A DNA stretch of 64,000 nt from a bacterium (GTDB lineage Bacteria; Patescibacteria; Dojkabacteria; JAKAPS01; JAJZLI01): assembly GCA_021846685.1 (NCBI GenBank), contig JAJZWL010000004.1, positions 1 to 64,000 of the forward strand, read 5' to 3'. Under the pieces are notes generated by a model. The model saw only the letters and a program-made list of their open reading frames with translations, was not told the origin of the DNA and searched no databases. A program made the translations under genes and the position numbers. Shown piece by piece: positions 1-10,016 of the stretch (position 1 is its first letter; each line of letters starts with the position of its first letter).

Positions 1-2
1 CC

Positions 3-53
3 TTATGTGGAGATAATGCAGTCACTGTAGCTGGGTTAGCTTATCATTATTAA
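3..53 (+). CDS. tsaD: C-terminal end of tRNA N6-threonylcarbamoyladenosine transferase subunit TsaD (partial)
   Basis: The window opens inside a plus-strand gene. Its last 16 codons read LCGDNAVTVAGLAYHY followed by TAA. The C-D-N-A-x-x-x-A-G pattern just before the stop resembles the extreme C-terminus of TsaD/Gcp proteins (C-T-D-N-A/G-A-M-I-A), where it contributes to the metal/nucleotide-binding ASKHA fold. TsaD transfers the threonylcarbamoyl group to A37 of ANN-decoding tRNAs. Only this tail is visible, so the call rests on one short motif and would be settled by sequence upstream of the window. Confidence 0.55.
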   Translation, partial: LCGDNAVTVAGLAYHY

Positions 54-175
54 ATATATCAATTTCACCTATTTTATGATATCATTTTACTATTAGTTGT
101 GAAGATTGAAATTTAGAAATTTCAATAATTTCCTGTACCAGTTATATTATTTTAATTTATTATAAATTGAATTTT

Positions 176-646
176 ATGTTAAATAATACACTTAATAACA
201 ATTCAGTAACAAAGGAAGGTTTAGAATCTTTAAAGAAAGAATATAGTTTAAAATTGAAAGAAAGGGATAGAATCAGTATTGAAATTAACCTTGCCAGAGC
301 GGAGGGTGATTTAAAGGAAAATGAGGCATATCATGCAGGATTACTAGCTAGAGATATAAATGAATCTAGAATCGCTGAGATAGAAGCTATTTTGGAAAAT
401 TATACAGTAGTTGAAGTAAAACAAAATGATATCGTTCAGATAGGATCCACAGTAACTGTTAAGGTAAATGAGATTGAAAAGGTTTTTAAAATAGTTGGTG
501 TTAATGAAGCAGATCCTGTTGAAGGAAAAATCTCTGGAAATTCTCCTTTAGGAAGTGCTCTTTTAGGTAAGAAATCTGGAGAGAGTTTAGATTTAAAAAT
601 AGATGAATCTTCTGTGAAATATGATATCATGAAGGTAGTTAATTAA
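176..646 (+). CDS. greA: Transcription elongation factor GreA
   Basis: This 156-residue protein matches GreA in length and layout. A long N-terminal helical hairpin (about residues 12-75) carries the acidic-tip motif GDLKENEAYHAG, which enters the RNA polymerase secondary channel and stimulates cleavage of backtracked RNA. A C-terminal FKBP-like domain with the typical GNSPLGSALLGKKSGE stretch follows. I start at the ATG at 176; a TTG at 167 would add only three residues. The gene sits just upstream of secA with a 5-nt gap and probably shares its transcript. The family assignment is firm. Confidence 0.93.
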   Translation: MLNNTLNNNSVTKEGLESLKKEYSLKLKERDRISIEINLARAEGDLKENEAYHAGLLARDINESRIAEIEAILENYTVVEVKQNDIVQIGSTVTVKVNEIEKVFKIVGVNEADPVEGKISGNSPLGSALLGKKSGESLDLKIDESSVKYDIMKVVN

Positions 647-651
647 ATTTT

Positions 652-3306
652 ATGCCTTTCTTTTCAAAATTATTTGATTCTAATCAAAAACAAATTTCTA
701 AATTATCTTATTATATTGATAAGGTTAATGCACTTGAAGATAATATCTCTAAGCTTTCAGATGACGATATTAGACTAAGAATAAAGAAAATTAAAAAAAT
801 AGGAAAGGATATAAAAGATGATGCAATTGATGATTTTATAAATGAGTATATTTTTGAAGTTTTTGCTCTTACTCGGGAAGCCGCTAAAAGAGCTTTAAAT
901 CACAGACATTTTGATGTTCAAATTTTAGGAGGAGCCTCTTTGGCCAAGGGTAAATTAATAGAACTTTCTACTGGAGAAGGTAAAACATTAGTTGCTGTAT
1001 TAGCTCTGAGTTTATATTCTCTTTTAGGAAGAGGTTCACATCTTGTTACTGTTAATGATTATCTGGCAAAAAGAGATGGAGAATGGTCAGGATTTATTTA
1101 TTCTTTTTTAGGACTCAGTATAGGTATAATAACCTCTGATGCTTCATATAAATTTATAACAGAAGATCAATTTGAATTATATGGTAAAAATAAAGAGGAT
1201 ATAAAGACTTATGAAAAGAAACTTAATGGTATGCATGGGTTATATCTTGTTGAATGTGAAAAAAAAGAAGCTTATGCTTGCGATATCACTTATGGAACTA
1301 ATAATGACTTTGGTTTTGATTATTTGAGAGATAATCTAGTTTTTAATATAAAGGATACTGCTCAAAGAGAATTATTCTATTGTATAGTTGATGAAGCAGA
1401 TTCTGTACTGATTGATGAAGCTAGAACACCTCTTATAATTTCTGATCCTGTAGAAAGTGAATCCTTAGAATATGTTAAATTTGCAAATCTTGCAAAACAA
1501 TTATCCATTGAAGAGGATTATATAGCTGATGAAAAAACTCAATCAATTACTCTTACTGAAAAAGGTATTGATAAAATAGAAAAAATATTAAATTTAGATG
1601 ATATTTGGAGTAATTATTCAATAACTTATCATTTAGAAAATGCATTAAAAGCTCAAACATTTTTTATTCAAAATGATGAATATTTAGTAAAAGATGGAAA
1701 AGTTGTTATTGTAGATGAATTTACCGGAAGATTAATGCCTGATAGAAGATTTTCAGAAGGATTGCATCAGGCTATTGAGGCAAAAGAAGGAGTGGAAATT
1801 TTACAAGAAAGTAGAAATTTAGCTACTATAACATTTCAAAATTTTTTTAGACTCTATAAATATCTTGCGGGTATGACAGGAACTGCTCTTACTGAAGCTG
1901 AAGAATTTTATAAGATATATAAACTTGATACCATTGTAATCCCAACAAATAAGCCTAATATAAGGATTGATCATTCTGATAGAGTATATAGAAACAAAGA
2001 ATCTAAATTTAAAGCAGTTTTAAAAGAAATTAAAGAATTAAATGAAAAAGGAGCCCCTGTATTAGTAGGTACTACTTCTGTAGATACTTCTGAGTATCTT
2101 TCAAATTTATTAAAAAGGGATGGTGTTTCTCATAATGTATTAAATGCCAAATATTATGAAAGGGAAGCGGAGATTATTTCTCATGCAGGAGAGAAAGGGC
2201 AAGTTACAATTGCAACAAATATGGCAGGAAGAGGAACTGACATTGCATTGGGAGAAGGGGTTATAGAATTAGGTGGGCTACATATTATAGGGACACAAAG
2301 GCATGAATCAAGGAGAGTTGATAATCAATTAAGAGGTAGAGCAGGGAGACAGGGTGATCCTGGATTTTCGAGATTTTATGTATCTATGGATGATGATTTA
2401 ATGAGAATTTTTGGAGGAGATTCTGTGGCAAAAATTTTAGGAGGTTTAGGTATTTCTGATGATATGCCAATTGAATCTGGAATTATTACTAGACAAATTG
2501 AGTCTGCTCAGAAGAAAGTAGAATCTTATAATTTTGATATAAGAAAATCTTTAGTGGATTATGATGATGTTATGAATAAACATAGAGAGGTTATCTTTAC
2601 TAGACGAAGGAGATTTATTGAAGATATGGCGAATATGAAATTCAATTATAAAGATTTAGTATTAGATAAAGTAAAGATTGAACTGGATAGTATTATATTA
2701 TCTTGGGAGAATGATACTAATAAAGATAATTTAGATAAAGTATTGAATGATATATTTGCTATTCTTCCAAAAGAATTATTAGATACTGTATTAAAAAAGA
2801 ATGATTCAAGCCTTAATGATTGGAAAAAATTAATTATAAAAGATAATAAATCTATAAATTTAAATATTTTAAAAGATCAGGTCACGTTAATTATTGAAGA
2901 AGCTTTTGATATGCAAAGATCAGTGTTTACAGATGAAATATTTAGACAAATTATAAATGATGTATATTTACAGGTATTGTCATTTCTTTGGACAGACCAT
3001 ATAGATTCAATGAATTATCTTCAACAAAGTATTAGGCTTCAGGGATATGCCCAAATAGATCCTTTAGTTGCATATAAACAGGAAGCTTTTAATATGTTTG
3101 ATAGGTTTATTAAAACGGTGGATTATCAATTTGTAAGGAGAGTGTTTTATGTTCAAAAAGTAGATGTAGAAGAGCAGGTAACTGTAGATAATATTAAAAG
3201 TATTGAGCAAAATTTAAACGATAATTCAAAAAAAATAAAGAGAAATGATCCTTGTTTTTGTGGTTCAGGTAAGAAATATAAGAATTGTCATGGTAAAGGG
3301 AAGTAA
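652..3306 (+). CDS. secA: Preprotein translocase ATPase SecA
   Basis: SecA drives post-translational protein export through SecYEG. The 884-residue length is normal. The Walker A segment STGEGKT lies near residue 108, the DEAD box within IVDEADSVLIDEARTPL near 246, and the second-ATPase motifs TNMAGRGTDIALGEG near 522 and RGRAGRQGDPG follow. The protein ends with a SEC-C zinc motif (PCFCGSGKKYKNCHG) that binds SecB or ribosomes in other bacteria. It follows greA closely. The many secreted and surface proteins in this window are plausible clients. Confidence 0.97.
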   Translation: MPFFSKLFDSNQKQISKLSYYIDKVNALEDNISKLSDDDIRLRIKKIKKIGKDIKDDAIDDFINEYIFEVFALTREAAKRALNHRHFDVQILGGASLAKGKLIELSTGEGKTLVAVLALSLYSLLGRGSHLVTVNDYLAKRDGEWSGFIYSFLGLSIGIITSDASYKFITEDQFELYGKNKEDIKTYEKKLNGMHGLYLVECEKKEAYACDITYGTNNDFGFDYLRDNLVFNIKDTAQRELFYCIVDEADSVLIDEARTPLIISDPVESESLEYVKFANLAKQLSIEEDYIADEKTQSITLTEKGIDKIEKILNLDDIWSNYSITYHLENALKAQTFFIQNDEYLVKDGKVVIVDEFTGRLMPDRRFSEGLHQAIEAKEGVEILQESRNLATITFQNFFRLYKYLAGMTGTALTEAEEFYKIYKLDTIVIPTNKPNIRIDHSDRVYRNKESKFKAVLKEIKELNEKGAPVLVGTTSVDTSEYLSNLLKRDGVSHNVLNAKYYEREAEIISHAGEKGQVTIATNMAGRGTDIALGEGVIELGGLHIIGTQRHESRRVDNQLRGRAGRQGDPGFSRFYVSMDDDLMRIFGGDSVAKILGGLGISDDMPIESGIITRQIESAQKKVESYNFDIRKSLVDYDDVMNKHREVIFTRRRRFIEDMANMKFNYKDLVLDKVKIELDSIILSWENDTNKDNLDKVLNDIFAILPKELLDTVLKKNDSSLNDWKKLIIKDNKSINLNILKDQVTLIIEEAFDMQRSVFTDEIFRQIINDVYLQVLSFLWTDHIDSMNYLQQSIRLQGYAQIDPLVAYKQEAFNMFDRFIKTVDYQFVRRVFYVQKVDVEEQVTVDNIKSIEQNLNDNSKKIKRNDPCFCGSGKKYKNCHGKGK

Positions 3307-3464
3307 TTAAGTCTCTCCCCTACCTTGGTGATTATACTCAGTTCTGAAAAGATTAGATATATAAGGATTAGAGGTAAAATACTTATTTATATGGATGTAT
3401 TTAAAATTGTTAAATCCTCCCCTATTATATTCTATAGGATTAAATATATTATTTAAAATTTAAC

Positions 3465-3920
3465 ATGAAAGATATATATGTATTATTAAATAATGTTAGA
3501 AGTGCTTTTAATGTAGGTTCTATATTTAGGACATCAGATGCAATTAATGTTAAAAAAATTTTTTTATCTGGATTTACACCATATCCACCTAATGTGAGAT
3601 TAGAGAAGACAGCCTTAGGAGCTCTTAATTATGTAGAGTGGGAGTATAATCAAGATATATTTTTTATATTAAATAAGATAAAAAAAGAAAATATTCCTAT
3701 ATATTCAGTTGAGCAGACAATTAATAGTGATGTATATACTGAGGTTAGATATCCTGATAAATTATGTATAGCAATGGGTAATGAGATTTCAGGAATAGAA
3801 GATGAAATTCTAGTTTCTTCCGAAAAGATAGTTGAGATACCTATGTATGGAAAGAAAAATTCATTAAATGTTTCTGTAGCTTTTGGAATAATTGCATATC
3901 ATATCAAAAATTATAAATAA
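3465..3920 (+). CDS. SpoU/TrmH-family RNA 2'-O-methyltransferase
   Basis: This is a 151-residue SPOUT methyltransferase that uses S-adenosylmethionine to methylate ribose 2'-OH in tRNA or rRNA. Motif 1 is NVRSAFNVGSIFRTSDA near the N-terminus. Motifs 2 and 3 form the SAM-binding knot: MGNEISGIEDEIL and IPMYGKKNSLNVSVAFGI, with the SLNVSVA signature. There is no extra N-terminal RNA-binding domain, so it is a minimal form. The substrate cannot be assigned. It stands alone behind a 158-nt spacer after secA and converges on the Ddl-like gene. Confidence 0.88.
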   Translation: MKDIYVLLNNVRSAFNVGSIFRTSDAINVKKIFLSGFTPYPPNVRLEKTALGALNYVEWEYNQDIFFILNKIKKENIPIYSVEQTINSDVYTEVRYPDKLCIAMGNEISGIEDEILVSSEKIVEIPMYGKKNSLNVSVAFGIIAYHIKNYK

Positions 3921-3959
3921 TAAAATCATTTTTGATTTATAATTTTCCTTCTAATGATT

Positions 3960-4946
3960 TTAAGATCTGTCAAAGGCTAATTTAACAATTGCTAAAATCA
4001 TAAATTCATGGTCTAAATTTCTATTTAATAAACAAGCTTTTGGAAAAGAACCATAATCTTGAATTAAACTTGGGATAAGATTAGCTTCTAAGAATTGAGG
4101 ATTTCCATTTACATCTAGTCTTATATCAATTCTAGCATAATCTCTAGCACCTATAGAATAAAATGCTTTTATTGCAAGATCTTTAATTCTATTCTCTAGA
4201 ATTTTATCTTTAATTTTACTAACAGATTCTTCATTAGATGATTTAATTTCTTTACTTAAAATACGCACACCAGATTTATCAGCAGGAGCTACTAATTCTA
4301 TTGGCATTATAAAAAACTTCCCAGTATCTCTATTTTTTAATATTGCAACACTAAATTCTCTACCAGGTAAGTATTCTTCTATTAGTGAATTGGATTGTAA
4401 TTTTTCAGCAATATCTATAACTTTAGTATGGAGTTGATTAAAATTATAAGCTATAGAATTACTATCAATTCCTATTCCACCTCCTCTATTAGTAGGTTTT
4501 ATAAATAAAGGAAATTTTAAAAAATGTGTATTCGTAGTCTGTTTTTGTTCTTTTTTTATAATATAAAATGGTGAAGTTTGTATTCCAGATGCAAGAATAT
4601 TCTTTTTTGCTAAATCTTTATTAAATTCGAGATTATGAGCAATATTATCTGATCCTGTATATAATATATTGTGATCAGACAAATACTTTGCTACCCAAAT
4701 TTTGTCAGGGTCTTCTAATTTTAAAGATTCATTTTGGTTAATGAATTTTATGCCCAAAAAAACTAAGTCTGGTTTTCTTTTTACTAACTCTTTTAAATCT
4801 GCCAGATTATTTATTGTTGTAATCTCTATATGAGTATAATATTTCTCTAGTATGGAATATATAGATTTTGCAGATTGTTTGCTAAGGGAACTAAGCCATC
4901 CTTTCTGAGCGCGTACAATTTCAATATGTTTTTTTATTTTTGTCAT
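3960..4946 (-). CDS. D-alanine--D-alanine ligase-like ATP-grasp protein
   Basis: This 328-residue ATP-grasp ligase carries FIKPTNRGGGIGID (ATP-binding loop), EEYLPGREFSVAIL and GARDYARIDIRLD, followed by LEANLIPSL in the metal-binding segment. The order and spacing fit the D-Ala-D-Ala ligase family, which joins two amino acids for peptidoglycan precursors. The canonical family end is EVNTxPGMT; here it is EANLIPSL, so substrate specificity may differ. The gene is isolated on the minus strand, away from the mur cluster, and divergent from serS. A true Ddl is possible but not shown. Confidence 0.7.
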   Translation of the reverse strand: MTKIKKHIEIVRAQKGWLSSLSKQSAKSIYSILEKYYTHIEITTINNLADLKELVKRKPDLVFLGIKFINQNESLKLEDPDKIWVAKYLSDHNILYTGSDNIAHNLEFNKDLAKKNILASGIQTSPFYIIKKEQKQTTNTHFLKFPLFIKPTNRGGGIGIDSNSIAYNFNQLHTKVIDIAEKLQSNSLIEEYLPGREFSVAILKNRDTGKFFIMPIELVAPADKSGVRILSKEIKSSNEESVSKIKDKILENRIKDLAIKAFYSIGARDYARIDIRLDVNGNPQFLEANLIPSLIQDYGSFPKACLLNRNLDHEFMILAIVKLAFDRS

Positions 4947-5184
4947 TTATTCAATTTTTTATATAGATTATATCGGAAATTAAGATCAGAAGGATTTTTT
5001 TATAAACACCTAATTCTTATACCTTTAAATTTTATATGTAGTTAAGGTAGTTGTAGTTATAGAATAGATTTTGATATTAATTTATATCCATTATATCATA
5101 TATTCAGGCCTTTAAGTTAAAAAATATATTCGTATAGAATAATATCTTAAAATTTAGAAGTTTTTATGTTAATATAACAGGAGT

Positions 5185-6543
5185 ATGTTAAGTATAGATT
5201 TTATAAGAAAAAATAAAGAAAAGGTATTAGATAGTATCAGAAATAGAAAATTAGATGAAAATCTTTTAGATGAATTTCTTGTATTTGATAAAAAAAGAGT
5301 AGATCTATTAGAAAAAATTTCTAATGTGAATCAAAAGAGAAATGAGTTAGCAGATAGACTTAAATCAAATAGAACTGATAAATTAATACAAGAAGGTAGA
5401 GATTTAAAATTGGAAAAAGAGGCATTAGAAAAGGAATTCGAGCCAATAGAGTCAAAATATTCAGAATTATTATCATGGATTCCAAATGTGTTTGATGATT
5501 TAGTTCCAGAAGGAAAAGGAGAAGAAGATAATTTAGAAATATATGCTTGGACTCCAGAAGAAAAAGTAATATCTAAAGATAAACTAGGAAAAGATAATAA
5601 GTCTAAATCACTAATGCCTAAATATGCAATTCACAGTAAATCTCATAATTTCAAACTTAGAGATCATTTAGAATTAGGGGAAATGAACGATTTAGTAGAT
5701 GTAAAGCAAAGTGCAAAGGTTTCAGGCTCTAGATTTACTTATTTAAAAAAAGAAGCTGTGATATTGCAATGGGCTTTAGTAAGTCATTTATCTGCAAAAC
5801 TTTTAAAAGAAGGATTTTATCCTATTAATCCTCCACTTTTAGTCAAAGAAAGATCTTTATTTGGAACTAGTCATTTTCCTCAAGAAAAAGATCAAGTGTA
5901 CTCAGTAGAGTCATCTAAAACTGAAGATAAAGAAAAATTATATTTAGTAGGATCATCAGAGCCCAGTAATTTTTCTTACTTTATGGATAGGGTTATATTA
6001 GAAGAAGAATTACCTCAGAAATTTTTTGCTAATACAGTATGTTTTAGGACAGAAGTAGGATCTTGGGGAAAAGATGTAAGAGGTATTAAGAGAGTTCATC
6101 AATTTGATAAAGTAGAACTTGCTATAATATCGAAACCAGAAGATTCAAATGAATTTTTCTATAAATTAATAGATATAAATAAATGGTTTTGGGAAACATT
6201 GGAAATTCCTTTTCATATAATTTTAAAATGTAAAGCAGATGCAGGATATCTTGCTAGCTCAGTTCAAATGGATATAGAAGCTTGGGTACCTTCACAAGGT
6301 AATTTTATGGAGGTTGGGACATGTACAAATGCTACTGATTACCAATCTAGAAGACTAAATATAAAATATAAAGATACATCAGATGGATCATTAAATTTTG
6401 TCCATACATTAAATGATACAGGAGTTGCTATTGGAAGAGCTTTGATCGCTATATTGGATAATTATCAACAAGAAGATGGTTCTATTTTAGTTCCTAAAGA
6501 GCTTAGGAAATATACAGGCTTTGATATTATAAAGAAAAATTGA
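5185..6543 (+). CDS. serS: Seryl-tRNA synthetase
   Basis: This enzyme charges tRNA-Ser. The 452 residues comprise an N-terminal coiled-coil arm (about 30-105) that grips the tRNA long variable arm, then a class II catalytic core. Motif 2 is visible as FRTEVGSWGKDVRGIKRVHQ and motif 3 as NDTGVAIGRALIAILDNYQ. GTCTNATDYQSRR is the serine-site segment. The ATG at 5185 follows AGGAG almost directly, too close for standard Shine-Dalgarno spacing. The stop is TGA, which helps exclude a recoded UGA. hpf follows after 13 nt. Confidence 0.97.
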   Translation: MLSIDFIRKNKEKVLDSIRNRKLDENLLDEFLVFDKKRVDLLEKISNVNQKRNELADRLKSNRTDKLIQEGRDLKLEKEALEKEFEPIESKYSELLSWIPNVFDDLVPEGKGEEDNLEIYAWTPEEKVISKDKLGKDNKSKSLMPKYAIHSKSHNFKLRDHLELGEMNDLVDVKQSAKVSGSRFTYLKKEAVILQWALVSHLSAKLLKEGFYPINPPLLVKERSLFGTSHFPQEKDQVYSVESSKTEDKEKLYLVGSSEPSNFSYFMDRVILEEELPQKFFANTVCFRTEVGSWGKDVRGIKRVHQFDKVELAIISKPEDSNEFFYKLIDINKWFWETLEIPFHIILKCKADAGYLASSVQMDIEAWVPSQGNFMEVGTCTNATDYQSRRLNIKYKDTSDGSLNFVHTLNDTGVAIGRALIAILDNYQQEDGSILVPKELRKYTGFDIIKKN

Positions 6544-6556
6544 TAATATATAGTAT

Positions 6557-7105
6557 ATGGATATAAAATACACAGTCCTAGATTATACCTTAACTGATGC
6601 AGAAAAAGAATTTATAGATGATAAACTTACTAAATTATCTAATTTAACAGATATAGATTCTGTCATCTTAATTAAAATCAAAGAAGAGAAATACAAGTTA
6701 TATAAGGTTGAATTATCCCTATCTTTACAAGATGTCATTATTCGAGTATCTAAAGAAGATTCTAAATTTTATAATTGTGTAGAAGAGGCAATTAATACAC
6801 TAAAAGATAGAATTGTAAGATATAAGGAAAAGAGTAGAAAGTATTTTTCAGGAGATAAGGACTGGTCTGATTTTGCAGTTAAAAGTGAAGGAATGAATGA
6901 CTCAGGTATAGATACAGATTATAGACCAATTGTAAAAGTTAAAAAATATTCAGATAATACCCCAATGCATCCTCAGGAAGCAATTGAGAGAATGGTTTTA
7001 TTAGATCATAAATCTTTTCTTTTTAGAAATATTGAGACAGGGAAATATAGTATGGTATATAGAAGAGATGATGGAGTGACTTTTGGATTAGTTGAACCTC
7101 TTTAA
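6557..7105 (+). CDS. hpf: Ribosome hibernation-promoting factor, long form
   Basis: The 182-residue protein has an N-terminal S30AE/YfiA-like domain (about 1-95) that occupies the decoding region of idle 30S subunits. A C-terminal domain (about 125-182) contains HPQEAIERMVLLDHKSF and VYRRDDGVTFGLVEP, which in long-form HPFs mediates 100S ribosome dimerisation. It lies 13 nt after serS and is probably cotranscribed. The last four bases overlap the end of the convergent membrane-protein gene. Confidence 0.92.
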   Translation: MDIKYTVLDYTLTDAEKEFIDDKLTKLSNLTDIDSVILIKIKEEKYKLYKVELSLSLQDVIIRVSKEDSKFYNCVEEAINTLKDRIVRYKEKSRKYFSGDKDWSDFAVKSEGMNDSGIDTDYRPIVKVKKYSDNTPMHPQEAIERMVLLDHKSFLFRNIETGKYSMVYRRDDGVTFGLVEPL

Positions 7106-7392
7106 TTCTTATATTTGTGTAATATAACTATAGTTGCAATGAAGTTAAATAATCGCGTTATATTAAAATTGAGATATACTACAAAATCCTTATAAATCCC
7201 AATATTTGAAAGAATTGGATATAGTATTATTAAAAATATAATAAATATTAAAAAAGATATTAATAGCTCAATTAAATAATTCTTAATTAAATATTTTCTA
7301 ATTACTAAAAAAGATACTATAAATATAATTAACGCTATTGGATAATCTATTGAGATAATAGATACTAATTGAAAAAAATTAAAGATATTCAT
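7102..7392 (-). CDS. Small membrane protein of unknown function
   Basis: This 96-residue protein is mostly hydrophobic, with three predicted membrane segments (about 12-30, 38-60 and 74-92) and short Lys/Arg/Asn-rich connections. I recognise no family. It begins three bases after the stop of the PspC-domain gene on the same strand, so the two are probably cotranscribed and may act together in the membrane. Its 3' end overlaps hpf by four bases. Confidence 0.55.
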   Translation of the reverse strand: MNIFNFFQLVSIISIDYPIALIIFIVSFLVIRKYLIKNYLIELLISFLIFIIFLIILYPILSNIGIYKDFVVYLNFNITRLFNFIATIVILHKYKN

Positions 7393-7395
7393 TAA

Positions 7396-7938
7396 TTAAA
7401 AATAAGAGTTATAAGGATAAGGTAAGACTCCTGATAAATATAGTCCTAAATATTTCAATAATATAGTTAAGATTAAAGCGAGTATTAGAATTAATATAAA
7501 TGAAGGTAAAGTAATTTTTTTGTTTCCAGTCATAAGTTTAATTCCTAATATTACAAATAATAATCCCCAGAATACTCCTGATATTAGTACGGAAACAATT
7601 GATGTGAAGTAAGAAAGAAGTATTAATATTCCTATTGTAAGAAATGCATAAGATAAATTTTTAGTATGATCTTTAACTTCACTGTCTAAAATGTTTACTG
7701 TTTTTTTATTTGTATTTTCCTCTTTCATTGTGATTTTACTAGATTTAGTTACTACTACCCTATCTTCATTAATTGACATTGTGAAGCCTAATATTAAGTA
7801 TATTATTATTCCAACACCGAAAAAAAATGTGAATATAATAAATATAAATCTTATTACATTTGCATCTATATTGAAATATTCAGACAATCCTGAACAAACT
7901 CCCAAAAATACCTTGTTATCTAAATCTCTTTTTAACAT
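7396..7938 (-). CDS. PspC-domain membrane protein
   Basis: The first about 60 residues are a PspC domain: LDNKVFLGVCSGLSEYFNID, then VIRFIFIIFTFFFGVGIIIYLILGF with a membrane helix. PspC proteins take part in envelope-stress responses. The rest of the 180 residues has a polar linker (about 65-95) and three or four further membrane segments resembling PspC-associated C-terminal regions. The small membrane gene follows on the same strand. No PspA or PspF homologue is visible in the window. Confidence 0.82.
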   Translation of the reverse strand: MLKRDLDNKVFLGVCSGLSEYFNIDANVIRFIFIIFTFFFGVGIIIYLILGFTMSINEDRVVVTKSSKITMKEENTNKKTVNILDSEVKDHTKNLSYAFLTIGILILLSYFTSIVSVLISGVFWGLLFVILGIKLMTGNKKITLPSFILILILALILTILLKYLGLYLSGVLPYPYNSYF

Positions 7939-7980
7939 AATATAAAGATTTTAAATGAAAAATCTTTATATTGCAACCTT

Positions 7981-9660
7981 TCATTTATTTTCTAATATGA
8001 AAGATATTTCTCTTTCTTTTCTGCCAAGCGATCTTAAAAGAATTTCCACCATAGTTTTTGCAGCTTCATTTTCAGGTTCTATCACAAATTCTACTCCTGA
8101 ATCAATTAGAATTTCTTTATGCTTAGGAAGGTGTGATCTTGCTATTACTTTAATCTTATTATTTATTTTTTTTGAAATTGTAGTGATCTTATAATTAATT
8201 TCTATATCAGGAGTCGTAATAATAATGATTTCTGCTTCTTCTATTCCTGCTATTTTAAGTATTTCTAGAGATTCTCCATTTCCATATATGAACTCAATAT
8301 TTTTATTTTTTTGTGCCTCTATAATAGATTTATTAAAATCAATAATATTCAATTTTACTCCATTTGTAGATAGTATATTTGCAATTGTTCTTCCTAATCT
8401 CCCATATCCTACTAATATAATTTTATCTTTTTTCATTAATTCGTGAGATACAATTACTCTTCTTTCTAATTGTTTCTTTTTTGTTATTTTATAAAAGATA
8501 TCTACTATATAATTATATATTTTTATATCATTTTTAATTATAAATGGAGAAATAAGCATTGTAATTATCGTTACAGATAAAAGTAGATGATAGTTATTAA
8601 ATGTTATAAGTTTATATGAAAAAGCAGTTGCTGCTATGATAAACGAGAATTCTCCTGCTTGAAACATATTTATTGAGATTATAAATGATTCTAAATAGTG
8701 AAACTTTGACTGTTTAAGTATAATAAATGTAAATAAAGTTTTTATCACTATTAAAAATATAACAACTCCTATTATTGTGAAAAAATTCTCTAATATAAAT
8801 GATAGTGGAGTTAAAGTCCCTATAAGTACAAAGAAAAATACAGAGAATATATCCTTCAAAGGCCGGATTTCTGAAGATATTTCATGATTCATCATTCCTT
8901 TTGAAATTATTAATCCTGCAATAAATGCTCCAATTGCAGGTGATATACCTATGACATATGATACAGTTATCATAATAAAAAGAATTGCTATAACTGCAAT
9001 AATTAAAAGTTCTCTCACCTCTGTTTTTGCAATCTCTTTTAATATATATGGAATTGTTATTGAGCCGAGGTAATAGATTATAATCAAGAGTAATATACTT
9101 TTAAGGACTAATGATATTATGGATATTATAATTGTATTTCCAATTAATTTTTGAGAGAGATCCTCTATAAGGATTATAATAGGTATAGATATTAAATCTT
9201 GTAACATTAGCCATGCTATTGTTATTTCTCCTTCATTTGAATAATTTCGTTCTAAATCTTTAAGTATTTTACTTACTATGATAGTAGAGCTAAATGATAG
9301 TGCTGATGCTATTATAAAGCTCTGTACTACACCTATTTTTAAAAATATTAATAAGAAAGATACAATTACTGTATTTAATATAAATTGTATAATTATTCCT
9401 CTAATAATTATACCTTTATATTTAATTATTTTTTCTAGTGAAAACTCAGTTCCTGTATAAAATATTAATAAGGCAACTCCTATATAGGATAAACTTTGAA
9501 TATATACTGTTGAAGATTTATTGTAAGACAGTATAGTTCCTACAAGTACTCCTATTAGTATGTAACCAACTACAGTATATTGCTTTAATCTTACTGATAA
9601 GTATCCTCCTATTAAAGCTAAAGTTAATATAACTGTTGTGTATATTATAAGTGCATTCAT
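7981..9660 (-). CDS. CPA2-family monovalent cation:proton antiporter with RCK (TrkA-N) domain
   Basis: The 559-residue protein has about 12 membrane segments up to residue 385 with the Na/H-exchanger fold, including IGISPAIGAFIAGLIISKG and the intramembrane acidic region FYTGTEFSLEKI. A cytosolic TrkA-N/RCK domain follows from about 415: KIILVGYGRLGRTIANIL, a Rossmann nucleotide-binding loop. This layout is that of KefB/KefC/YbaL-type K+ or Na+/H+ antiporters. The start ATG overlaps the stop of the upstream receiver gene by one base, placing the antiporter in a sensory operon. The transported ion is not determinable. Confidence 0.88.
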   Translation of the reverse strand: MNALIIYTTVILTLALIGGYLSVRLKQYTVVGYILIGVLVGTILSYNKSSTVYIQSLSYIGVALLIFYTGTEFSLEKIIKYKGIIIRGIIIQFILNTVIVSFLLIFLKIGVVQSFIIASALSFSSTIIVSKILKDLERNYSNEGEITIAWLMLQDLISIPIIILIEDLSQKLIGNTIIISIISLVLKSILLLIIIYYLGSITIPYILKEIAKTEVRELLIIAVIAILFIMITVSYVIGISPAIGAFIAGLIISKGMMNHEISSEIRPLKDIFSVFFFVLIGTLTPLSFILENFFTIIGVVIFLIVIKTLFTFIILKQSKFHYLESFIISINMFQAGEFSFIIAATAFSYKLITFNNYHLLLSVTIITMLISPFIIKNDIKIYNYIVDIFYKITKKKQLERRVIVSHELMKKDKIILVGYGRLGRTIANILSTNGVKLNIIDFNKSIIEAQKNKNIEFIYGNGESLEILKIAGIEEAEIIIITTPDIEINYKITTISKKINNKIKVIARSHLPKHKEILIDSGVEFVIEPENEAAKTMVEILLRSLGRKEREISFILENK

Positions 9661-10016
9661 TATATTATTCTCTTGACTTCTTCGACTATCTGAGAAGGGA
9701 GTAGTTCGGCTTTAATTAAATAAGCACTTACTCCTAAACTATATGCTTGATTAATGATTGCAGGAACTTCTAAATTTGAAATTATTATAACTTTTTTATC
9801 CTTATTTCTTTCTTTGATTTTTCTTAATACTTCTAAACCTTGTATATCAGGAAGCATAATATCTAAAAGTATAACATCATACTCAAATGTAGAATCCTTA
9901 TCAATCGCATCTTTTCCTGTTTCAGCAATATCATACTCAATCCCAGAAAACTTTAATTCTTCCTGGTATATATTTAATAAATCTTTGTCATCTTCTACTA
10001 ATAATATCTTTGTCAT
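9660..10016 (-). CDS. Stand-alone response-regulator receiver domain (CheY-like)
   Basis: The 118 residues form one receiver domain and nothing else. The acidic pocket is E8-D9-D10, the phospho-acceptor is D52 in VILLDIMLPD, the switch Ser is S80 and the conserved Lys is K102. No DNA-binding or enzymatic output domain is present. The start codon overlaps the stop of the upstream histidine kinase by four bases and the stop overlaps the antiporter start, so it is made between its likely kinase and a transporter. Its output is probably a protein contact, which is inference. Confidence 0.92.
   Translation of the reverse strand: MTKILLVEDDKDLLNIYQEELKFSGIEYDIAETGKDAIDKDSTFEYDVILLDIMLPDIQGLEVLRKIKERNKDKKVIIISNLEVPAIINQAYSLGVSAYLIKAELLPSQIVEEVKRII

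Noticed and set aside
3307..3464. Possible small RNA or hairpin between secA and the methyltransferase gene
   Set aside because: I found only imperfect AT-rich dyads and no recognisable RNA family, terminator or ORF.
7955..8194. 79-codon plus-strand ORF overlapping the antiporter end
   Set aside because: It is antisense to the RCK-domain coding region, with no family features.
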